DNA from: SZUA-254 sp035292425 | Lineage (GTDB): Bacteria; Bacteroidota; Ignavibacteria; UBA10030; SZUA-254 | Assembly: GCA_035292425.1 (NCBI GenBank) | Contig: DATDQD010000110.1 | Location: 1-11,421 of the forward strand | Direction of reading: 5' to 3' | DNA: 11,421 bases | Shown here: positions 1 to 5,091 of the stretch, piece by piece | Layout: each line of letters starts with the position of its first letter | Position numbering within the stretch: position 1 is the first letter of the stretch | The notes under the pieces: model-generated | What the model was told of the DNA's origin: nothing | The model's input: only the letters and a program-made list of their open reading frames with translations | The model's database searches: none | Translations under genes and position numbers: made by a program

Positions 1-10
1 ACGCGGGAAT

Positions 11-39
11 TTGTTTTTCACGCCGGAGTTCGATACACT
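11..39 (+). promoter_or_regulatory. Candidate promoter for the 51-638 unit
   Basis: TTGTTT at 11-16 and TACACT at 34-39 are separated by 17 bases, as in a sigma-70-type promoter. The -10 matches consensus at four of six positions; only the TTG of the -35 is convincing. The predicted start near 46 would leave a leader of about five bases before the ATG at 51, so the transcript would be almost leaderless. That agrees with the absence of a Shine-Dalgarno sequence there. Weak evidence on its own. Confidence 0.3.
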
Positions 40-50
40 ATCGGCGCATT

Positions 51-182
51 ATGGACCCTCTTCACCAGATCATCGCAGCCGTAAAATCCCCGGATCCGGC
101 CGCGGTCAGGGACCCGCTGCGAAAGAATCCGGAGTTCGTTAACGCCCGCGACCAAACCGATCTCGAGCGACTCCTCGCCTGA
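51..182 (+). CDS. 43-aa ankyrin-repeat-like mini-protein (possibly a broken N-terminus)
   Basis: ATG at 51 opens a 43-codon frame ending in TGA at 180-182. The stretch LRKNPEFVNARDQ (residues 22-34) resembles the end of one ankyrin repeat and the start of the next, as in the common pattern LL..NP.LVNARD..G.TPL. The expected continuation (TPLH and the following helices) is missing; the frame ends soon after with ERLLA. It therefore looks like a remnant or a truncated ankyrin-type N-terminus rather than a whole domain. There is no clear Shine-Dalgarno sequence. The frame is the same as that of the UraD-like gene starting 24 bases after the stop, so the two may once have been one reading frame. 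A short independent peptide, or no gene at all, remains possible. Confidence 0.4.
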   Translation: MDPLHQIIAAVKSPDPAAVRDPLRKNPEFVNARDQTDLERLLA

Positions 183-206
183 TCCTCAGCCGACCCCCTC
201 ACTCCC

Positions 207-638
207 GTGCCGACACTGAACGAACTCAACAGGTTTTTGCCCGTCGGGGCGAGGGATTTTTTCTTCACCTGCTGCGGATCATCGCGGTGGGCTGAGAGCA
301 TGGCTGCGTGCAGGCCGTACTGGAACATCCAGGTCGTCTTCAACGCCGCCGACGTTCTCTGGCAGTACCTGACCGACGACGACCGGCGGGAAGCGCTGCG
401 CAACCGCGCCGTCATCGGTCATGAGGACCTGCCGCCCTCTCTCCGGGAGGACCTGGAATTCTACAGGACCAAATTCGGGTATCAGTTCGTGATGGCGCCG
501 CCGCTCCCCTCCCCCGACGAGCTCCAGGTGACGGTCCGCAGGCGGCTCGAGTATTCCGCGAGGGCCGAGTTCGACCTTTCGGCCTCGGAGGAATTCGCCA
601 TCATGCGGATCGAGGTCCGGAAACGGCTTTCCGAATGA
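207..638 (+). CDS. OHCU decarboxylase (UraD)-like protein, probably catalytically inactive
   Basis: The 143-residue product resembles 2-oxo-4-hydroxy-4-carboxy-5-ureidoimidazoline decarboxylase, the enzyme that makes S-allantoin in urate breakdown. Visible landmarks are LNELN near the N-terminus, SRWAESMAACRPY (residues 26-38, cf. SPW.AE.....RPF), EALRNRAVIG (62-71, cf. the family's LR.HPDLAG) and FYRTKFGYQFVM (85-96, cf. Y..RFGFPFVI). It is shorter than the usual 160-175 residues. The catalytic His of the HPDLA motif is Arg67 here, and the following loop that carries the catalytic Glu in known enzymes is largely absent. I infer a UraD fold without decarboxylase activity. The start is GTG at 207, chosen because homology begins at once; an in-frame TGA lies at 180-182 and there is no Shine-Dalgarno sequence. 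No other purine-catabolism gene is nearby. It converges on the next gene with a 13-base gap. Confidence 0.72.
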   Translation: MPTLNELNRFLPVGARDFFFTCCGSSRWAESMAACRPYWNIQVVFNAADVLWQYLTDDDRREALRNRAVIGHEDLPPSLREDLEFYRTKFGYQFVMAPPLPSPDELQVTVRRRLEYSARAEFDLSASEEFAIMRIEVRKRLSE

Positions 639-652
639 GGGGCCCGGGGCCC
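639..652. repeat. Tandem GGGGCCC pair at a convergent gene junction
   Basis: Two head-to-tail copies of GGGGCCC (639-645 and 646-652) lie between two convergent stop codons, followed by the palindrome CCCTAGGG (650-657). Such a GC block could help stop transcription from both sides, but there is no U-tract and no long stem, so I do not call it a terminator. Confidence 0.4.
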
Positions 653-2052
653 TAGGGGGGAAGTTTCTCGGAGATCTGCAGGACGTCCTGTCCCCGCGCG
701 GCGAGGTATCGGAGCGCGGCGGGGGAATCGAAGACCAGCCTGCCCCCCTTCCTCGTGAGGACCGCGTCGTACACAGGACCGAGCGTCCCGTCCACAAGCA
801 CCGCCGATCCCGTCCCCGTTGAAACCACGCACGCGACACGCCGGTTCTTCCCCGGCGCGAAGGTGATCGTCGCCGGTTCGATCGACGGGTACGAAGGAGA
901 TTCCTTTCCGTCGAGCGCCAGGCGCCACTGGCCGTCCGCTTTCGCGGCATAGCAGAGACTCCGGGAATCGGGGCTGAACACGGGGTTCCCGACCGGGATC
1001 GCGTCGTACGGTTTTCCCTCCACTCCGTCGCGGACGACGAGTCTTTTCCCGGCGACGATCGCCACGTAGGCGTAATGGATCCCGTCGGGACTGAATGAAA
1101 ACGTTTCCGCCCCGATTTCGTCGAAGAACTTTCCCTCCCTGCCGTCGATTACCATGCACCACTTCGAACCCTTCTTCGCCAGGTAGGCAAACCGTTTGGA
1201 GTTCGCGCTGAACGCCATCGTCCTGTCCGAGACCCTGTCGTAACGGGGCCCGCCCTTCCCGTCGACGAACGCGTACTCCATGGCGCCCTCGTAGGCCGCG
1301 ACGGCGAGCCGCGCGCCGTCGGGACTGAACTGCGGCCTGATCGCTTCCGACACCCTGACGTTCCTCCGGGGTTTTCCGTCGACCACGAGCAGGAGAGAAT
1401 CGGACTCCACGGCGGCGTACACCGTCCGTCGTCCGTTGCGGCTCAGGACGACGGAGCCCATCACGATGGCATCGTACCATTTCCCCTCGCGGCCGTCGAG
1501 CACGAGCGCGCTCCGCTGGCTGTCGACCGCGATGTAGGCGAGATGCTTCCCGTCGGCGCTGAAGAGGGGGCCGATCGCGCCGATGCCGTCATAGGACTTC
1601 CCCTCGCGGCCGTCGGCGACCATCTTCTGCTCTACGCCCATCCTCGCGACGTAGGCGACCCTCCTGCCGTCCGGGCTGAACACGGGGTCTGTCCCGATGC
1701 CGTCATACTTTTTCGACTCGACGCCGTCCACCACCATCAGGGACTTGCTTCCCGTCTTCGCCATGTAGGCCCAGCGGGCCCCGCCGGGGGCATAGGTCAC
1801 GCCGGGCATTCCGATCGCATCGTAGTCCTTCTGGATTTTGTCCCCCAGAATCACCGCCATGGTTTCGTTCGAGGTCTTGACGACGTATGAGACGCCCCTC
1901 GAATCGGGATGTTCCACGACCGATTCGCGGATCGAGGTGAGGGTATCGAGGGTGGTGACCCGCTTTTCGGAAACGTTTTTCCGCACCGGGGTCTGGGCTG
2001 CCGAGACGGAGAATGCCGCCGCAACGAGCAATGCGAGAGACGAATATTTCAT
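652..2052 (-). CDS. Exported PD40/TolB-like beta-propeller protein
   Basis: The 466-residue product starts with a signal peptide, MKYSSLALLVAAAFSVSAA, probably cleaved before or near QTP, so it should be periplasmic or secreted. The rest consists of ten or eleven tandem repeats of about 38-39 residues. Each has the pattern FSPDG.R.AY.A, then about ten residues, then V.DG.EGK.YD.I. The FSPDG..AY part is typical of PD40/TolB-type propeller blades. No catalytic domain follows the repeats, so binding or scaffolding is more likely than enzymatic activity; the ligand is unknown. The frame stays open upstream to a GTG at 2172, but the ATG at 2052 is chosen because it begins the signal peptide. No Shine-Dalgarno sequence precedes it. 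The gene follows the receiver/coiled-coil gene on the same strand after 116 bases that contain a hairpin and a candidate promoter. Confidence 0.85.
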   Translation of the reverse strand: MKYSSLALLVAAAFSVSAAQTPVRKNVSEKRVTTLDTLTSIRESVVEHPDSRGVSYVVKTSNETMAVILGDKIQKDYDAIGMPGVTYAPGGARWAYMAKTGSKSLMVVDGVESKKYDGIGTDPVFSPDGRRVAYVARMGVEQKMVADGREGKSYDGIGAIGPLFSADGKHLAYIAVDSQRSALVLDGREGKWYDAIVMGSVVLSRNGRRTVYAAVESDSLLLVVDGKPRRNVRVSEAIRPQFSPDGARLAVAAYEGAMEYAFVDGKGGPRYDRVSDRTMAFSANSKRFAYLAKKGSKWCMVIDGREGKFFDEIGAETFSFSPDGIHYAYVAIVAGKRLVVRDGVEGKPYDAIPVGNPVFSPDSRSLCYAAKADGQWRLALDGKESPSYPSIEPATITFAPGKNRRVACVVSTGTGSAVLVDGTLGPVYDAVLTRKGGRLVFDSPAALRYLAARGQDVLQISEKLPP

Positions 2053-2094
2053 GAGGGATACGCGCGTGGATGAAGGGATGGTACGGGGGATTTC

Positions 2095-2111
2095 CGGGCG
2101 GGGGACGCCCG
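2095..2111 (-). other. GC hairpin in the leader of the propeller gene
   Basis: CGGGCG (2095-2100) and CGCCCG (2106-2111) form a perfect six-base-pair stem with a five-base loop. It would lie within the 5' leader of the propeller mRNA if the promoter at 2125-2153 is used. It may affect mRNA stability or translation, but nothing ties it to a known riboregulator. Confidence 0.35.
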
Positions 2112-2138
2112 CGAATCCTCCGTTATGGTAGCGAATCC
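2111..2138. repeat. Direct repeat GCGAATCC, two copies 20 bp apart
   Basis: GCGAATCC occurs at 2111-2118 and again at 2131-2138, exactly 20 bases apart, about two helical turns. One copy sits in the spacer of the candidate promoter for the propeller gene and the other at its predicted start point. That arrangement would suit a repressor, but the regulator is not identified. Confidence 0.45.
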
Positions 2139-2153
2139 GCGGGGAAGAAACAA
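2125..2153 (-). promoter_or_regulatory. Candidate promoter for the propeller gene
   Basis: On the minus strand TTGTTT (2153-2148) and TACCAT (2130-2125) are separated by 17 bases. The -10 matches consensus at four of six positions and the -35 mainly at TTG. The predicted start is near 2118, giving a leader of about 66 bases. The -35 is the same TTGTTT hexamer seen upstream of the 51-638 unit. Confidence 0.35.
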
Positions 2154-2160
2154 GTTCCCC
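2141..2160 (-). terminator. Hairpin just after the receiver/coiled-coil gene
   Basis: GGGGAA (2141-2146) pairs with TTCCCC (2155-2160) around an eight-base loop, starting eight bases beyond the stop codon of the 2169-4430 gene. Its position suits a terminator or an mRNA-end stabiliser. There is no run of T on the minus strand after it, so intrinsic termination would be inefficient. It also overlaps the candidate -35 of the next gene. Confidence 0.35.
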
Positions 2161-2168
2161 CGGCCGCG

Positions 2169-4430
2169 TCACTGGAACTTCATCGCCCGGTAGCGCTTCA
2201 GCTTCCCCTCGATGACCGCGATGAGGAGTTCCGGCTCGACCGGCTTGGTGAGATAGTCGTCGACCCCGAGCTGGACGCCGGACCGCACGATCACCCCGTC
2301 CGAGAGGGCGCTCATGAAGATGAACGGGATGCTTGCGTACGGCTGGATGGCCTGGACCTTCTTGAAGAAGGCGAAGCCCTCGAACTCGTTGTCGGAGAAC
2401 TTGATGTCGCTCAGGATCAGGTCGAACGGCGTGGACCGCAGGTGCTCGATCGCGGCGTCGATGTCCTCGGCGGTGACGACGGCGTACCCGGAGTCGGTCA
2501 GGATGTCCTCGATGGTTCGCAGGAGGAGCTTGTCGTCGTCCGCGACCAGGATCCTCCCCTTCATCCGCAGCTTCCCGAAGCTCGCCAGGAGGTGGTGTTC
2601 GAGCGCCTTTGACTCCTCCTCGGTGACGCCGTATTTTTCCTTGAGCTTGCCGAGGGTCTTTTCGTCGGCGGGATCGAGCGAACCCGAAACGATCAACTGC
2701 CGTATCCGGTCGGAGTAGGTCTTCAGGCGGACCTCCGCCTCGATCGTCAGGTGTTCGTCGAAAGAAAGCCCGAGCAGCTCCTTGAGCTGGAGAAGCTTCT
2801 TCGCGTCCTCCACGTCCAGGCTCCCCTTCGCGAAACGGGCCAGCATCGCATCCCGGTAATAGTTGATCTGCTCCGCCTTTGTTTCCGGGAGCCTCACTCC
2901 CAGGAGGTCGAGTTTTGTTTCGTAGTCCGCGGCGAGCGATTCCATCCTCTTCAGCAGTTCCGCTTCCATCTGCGCCCGCAGGTCCTTCCGGACGGACTTG
3001 AGCTTTTCACTCTGCTCGAGCATCTTCGACTCATAATCGGCGCCAAGGCGGGTCTTCTCGGCCGCGATCTTCTGATCGGCCTCCTTCCTGATTTTCTCCC
3101 GCTCTTCCTGGAGCCTCGTTTCGTACCCGGACTGGTACTTCGATTCGAGCTCGTTCCGGAGGGCCGTGGAGCGCCGCTCGAACTCTTCTTCGAGCTGCTT
3201 TTGTGCCCCGGCGATCTGATCCTTGAGGCGGGATTCGGCCTGTTCTTTAATGCGCGAAGTTTCCACGTGCGAGGATTCCTCGAGGGAGGCCTTGAGTTTT
3301 TCGTACTCCTCCTTCAGGGTGCGCCGCTCCCCTTCCAGCTCCTGGCGGAATCCCTCCTCCATTTTCGACCGGAGTGTTTCCTGCGCCTCCTTCATGCGTT
3401 GCGCGGCCTGTTCCTCGTACGCGCCCTCCGCCTTCCGCACCGACTCCAGCAGCTTCCGGTTGAACTCGTCGCGTATTTTTTTCTCCAGTTCCTCCTGCGC
3501 GTGGCGCGACTTCGAGATCTCGATCTTGTGGAGATCCTCGCCCTTTTTCTTCTGCTGATCGTACTCTTCCTTTTGCTTTCCGCGCTCGTAATTCATGCGG
3601 TCCTCGAACTCCGCCGTGAGTTCGATCTTCAGCTTTTCCTCCTCGCGCCGGTGCTGTTCCTGGAGCTGCATCCGGAGATCCGATTCGTTCTTTTTCAGTT
3701 CCTGCGCGAGCCGGTTCTCGAAATCCGTCCTCAACCCCTGTTCCATCTCCACAGCCGAATGACGTTCCTTGTCGGCGAGGCCGCGCAGTTCGTTTTTCAG
3801 CCGCTCCTTTTCCTCCACCATGTCGGCCTGGAACTGCTGGTGGAGTTTCGTCCTCAGGTCGCCTTCCAGGCGGGCGAGTTCCGACTGGTATTCCCCCTCG
3901 AGCCTGATCTCCGTTTTTCGGATCTCGGTCGCCAGGCGATCCTGGTAGTCCTTCTCGTGCTGGAGTTTGATCTTCTCGAATTCTCTTTCATTTTCAAGTC
4001 TCTGCTTCAGGAAATTCTTCTCGAGCTTCTCTTTCTCTTCCGCGAGCAGCTTCTCCGCCCGCTCCTCGGCTTTCCTCAGTTCCTCCGTATATTTACGCTT
4101 GTATTCCTCCTCGACTTCGGGAGGGAGCCCCGGCTCCGCGGTCTGCGGCGGGCCGGCGGCCACCGGGGGCTTCGCCTTCGTCACGACCACCGGACCGCCG
4201 GGCTGCGCGGGTTCCGGCTTTTTCATCGCCTCCGCGCCGGGAGGGGTTTTTTTCTCGAAGTGTGAAATTCTCTCCTGGAATGCCTGAATGAAGGGGTTGC
4301 GCGGATCGATCTTTCTCGCCTTCACGAGCTCGTTCGTGGCCTCGGCGAAGTTCCCTTCGGCCAGAAACTTGTCCGCCGCCCGCAGGTGCTGACGAAACTC
4401 ATCCTGAATGTTTTCTCGCGACTCTGCCAT
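2169..4430 (-). CDS. TPR-like / long coiled-coil / C-terminal response-regulator receiver protein
   Basis: The 753-residue protein has four parts. Residues 1-60 look like one TPR-type helical pair (AEGNFAEATNELVKARKIDP). Residues 62-104 are a Pro/Ala-rich linker. Residues 105-510 are a Glu/Lys/Arg/Gln-rich, almost Pro-free coiled coil. Residues 514-620 are a duplicated helical module (KGSLD at 535-539, SGSLD at 582-586). Residues 625-745 are a receiver domain: acidic residues 631-633, phospho-acceptor Asp675 in LILSDIKF, Ser707 in FMSAL and Lys729 in YLTKP, all canonical, so it should be phosphorylatable. No DNA-binding or enzymatic output domain and no signal peptide are present, so a cytoplasmic scaffold controlled by phosphorylation is likely. 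Myxococcus FrzS and AglZ are functional parallels but carry the receiver at the N-terminus. No histidine kinase is in the window. ATG at 4430 follows a good Shine-Dalgarno sequence. Confidence 0.88.
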   Translation of the reverse strand: MAESRENIQDEFRQHLRAADKFLAEGNFAEATNELVKARKIDPRNPFIQAFQERISHFEKKTPPGAEAMKKPEPAQPGGPVVVTKAKPPVAAGPPQTAEPGLPPEVEEEYKRKYTEELRKAEERAEKLLAEEKEKLEKNFLKQRLENEREFEKIKLQHEKDYQDRLATEIRKTEIRLEGEYQSELARLEGDLRTKLHQQFQADMVEEKERLKNELRGLADKERHSAVEMEQGLRTDFENRLAQELKKNESDLRMQLQEQHRREEEKLKIELTAEFEDRMNYERGKQKEEYDQQKKKGEDLHKIEISKSRHAQEELEKKIRDEFNRKLLESVRKAEGAYEEQAAQRMKEAQETLRSKMEEGFRQELEGERRTLKEEYEKLKASLEESSHVETSRIKEQAESRLKDQIAGAQKQLEEEFERRSTALRNELESKYQSGYETRLQEEREKIRKEADQKIAAEKTRLGADYESKMLEQSEKLKSVRKDLRAQMEAELLKRMESLAADYETKLDLLGVRLPETKAEQINYYRDAMLARFAKGSLDVEDAKKLLQLKELLGLSFDEHLTIEAEVRLKTYSDRIRQLIVSGSLDPADEKTLGKLKEKYGVTEEESKALEHHLLASFGKLRMKGRILVADDDKLLLRTIEDILTDSGYAVVTAEDIDAAIEHLRSTPFDLILSDIKFSDNEFEGFAFFKKVQAIQPYASIPFIFMSALSDGVIVRSGVQLGVDDYLTKPVEPELLIAVIEGKLKRYRAMKFQ

Positions 4431-4437
4431 TTTAGTT

Positions 4438-4444
4438 CTTCCTC
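4438..4444 (-). promoter_or_regulatory. Shine-Dalgarno sequence for the receiver/coiled-coil gene
   Basis: GAGGAAG on the minus strand ends seven bases before the ATG at 4430. This fixes the start codon of the gene. Confidence 0.7.
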
Positions 4445-4454
4445 ACGAAGCTCT

Positions 4455-4475
4455 TCCGGGTTCACGTGCCCCGGA
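4455..4475 (-). other. Leader hairpin upstream of the receiver/coiled-coil gene
   Basis: TCCGGG (4455-4460) and CCCGGA (4470-4475) form a perfect six-base-pair stem around a nine-base loop containing CACGTG. It lies in the predicted 88-base leader, 24 bases upstream of the start codon. It could modulate access to the ribosome-binding site or simply protect the 5' end; no known riboswitch is recognised. Confidence 0.35.
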
Positions 4476-4524
4476 TGAACGCTAAAACCCGATTAAGCGT
4501 ATGTTTTTCAATACCTTCCGGGAT

Positions 4525-4553
4525 AGGATATCGTTTTTTCCTTTAAAAATCAA
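4525..4553 (-). promoter_or_regulatory. Candidate promoter for the receiver/coiled-coil gene
   Basis: On the minus strand TTGATT (4553-4548) and TATCCT (4530-4525) lie 17 bases apart, with an A/T-rich spacer. Predicted transcription starts near 4518, giving an 88-base leader. The position between divergent genes supports it. Confidence 0.5.
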
Positions 4554-4572
4554 GACCTTCCCCCAGTACCGG

Positions 4573-4603
4573 TTGACATTAAGAACGATTCGAGGTACAT
4601 TTG
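4573..4603 (+). promoter_or_regulatory. Promoter for the SPOR-domain gene
   Basis: TTGACA at 4573-4578 is a perfect -35; TACATT at 4596-4601 follows after exactly 17 bases. Read as TACATTTG (4596-4603), the same site also fits the Bacteroidota -7 consensus TAnnTTTG at the expected distance from a TTG. The predicted start near 4608 leaves a leader of about 27 bases that carries a strong Shine-Dalgarno sequence. This is the best promoter in the window. Confidence 0.65.
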
Positions 4604-4620
4604 TCGGCGGATTAGCGCAA

Positions 4621-4626
4621 AGGAGG
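4621..4626 (+). promoter_or_regulatory. Shine-Dalgarno sequence that decides the SPOR gene start
   Basis: AGGAGG at 4621-4626 lies eight bases before the ATG at 4635. An in-frame GTG at 4626 overlaps this motif and therefore cannot be the normal start. Confidence 0.8.
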
Positions 4627-4634
4627 TGGTTGGA

Positions 4635-5078
4635 ATGAACTGCTTTCGCCATATTTTGGTTGTTTCGTACATCATTTCCTGGATCGGCCCTGCTCCCTCA
4701 GACGCACAAAACATAGGGGGTCGGGTTGATCATCCCGCGACCCCATACCTTGCGGCCGGCTATCTTCAGAAGGTCGCGACCGGGGAAGCGGCAGGGAAGC
4801 AATCCGACACCACCCACAGGGTCGTCGCTGTCTACGCGATCCAGGTGGGAGCGTTCTCGGTCCACGAGAATGCGGTGAAACTGGTCGATCTCATGAAATC
4901 GAAGGGCTTCAGCGCGATCATCTACGACAACCTTCTCGACGGGAAGCACCTCCTCCACCTGGTCTGGGTGGGGCGGTACGATCGGTTTGAGGATGCCGTG
5001 TCCGGGATTGCGAAGATCGAGGAGCTGACCGGGATCAGGGGGGTCCTGAGGGAGCAGATGATCTGGAGGCGCCGGTAG
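4635..5078 (+). CDS. Secreted SPOR-domain protein
   Basis: The 147-residue product has a hydrophobic N-terminus (residues 7-18) ending in PSDA, consistent with a signal peptide cleaved near residue 24. After a short linker a SPOR domain fills residues 66-140: YAIQVGAFSVHENAVKLVD begins the first strand and helix, GFSAIIYD the second strand, LHLVWVGRYDRFEDA the third strand and second helix. SPOR domains bind glycan strands lacking stem peptides, mainly at the division septum. This protein is little more than an exported SPOR module, with no amidase or lytic transglycosylase domain attached, so a structural or recruiting role is likely. The start at 4635 is set by AGGAGG. It has its own promoter, is divergent from the receiver/coiled-coil gene, and converges on hemN with a 13-base gap. 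Confidence 0.88.
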   Translation: MNCFRHILVVSYIISWIGPAPSDAQNIGGRVDHPATPYLAAGYLQKVATGEAAGKQSDTTHRVVAVYAIQVGAFSVHENAVKLVDLMKSKGFSAIIYDNLLDGKHLLHLVWVGRYDRFEDAVSGIAKIEELTGIRGVLREQMIWRRR

Positions 5079-5091
5079 CGGGTCACCGGGT

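Noticed and set aside
279..1480. Arg-rich minus-strand frames overlapping the UraD-like and propeller genes
   Set aside because: They are shifted-frame shadows with low-complexity Arg/Gly/Pro composition and no recognisable domain.
2053..2172. Propeller gene starting at the GTG at 2172, overlapping the previous stop
   Set aside because: It would put 40 residues ahead of an obvious signal peptide. The GTG/TGA overlap is therefore probably chance.
2751..4265. A 504-codon open frame on the plus strand, rich in Leu and Phe
   Set aside because: It is antisense to the Glu/Lys codons of the coiled coil (GAG and AAG read as CTC and CTT), which explains its composition and the missing stops.
5072..5089. 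CCGGT/ACCGG hairpin at the SPOR-hemN convergent junction
   Set aside because: It has only five base pairs with an eight-base loop, overlaps the SPOR stop codon, and has no T-run on either side.
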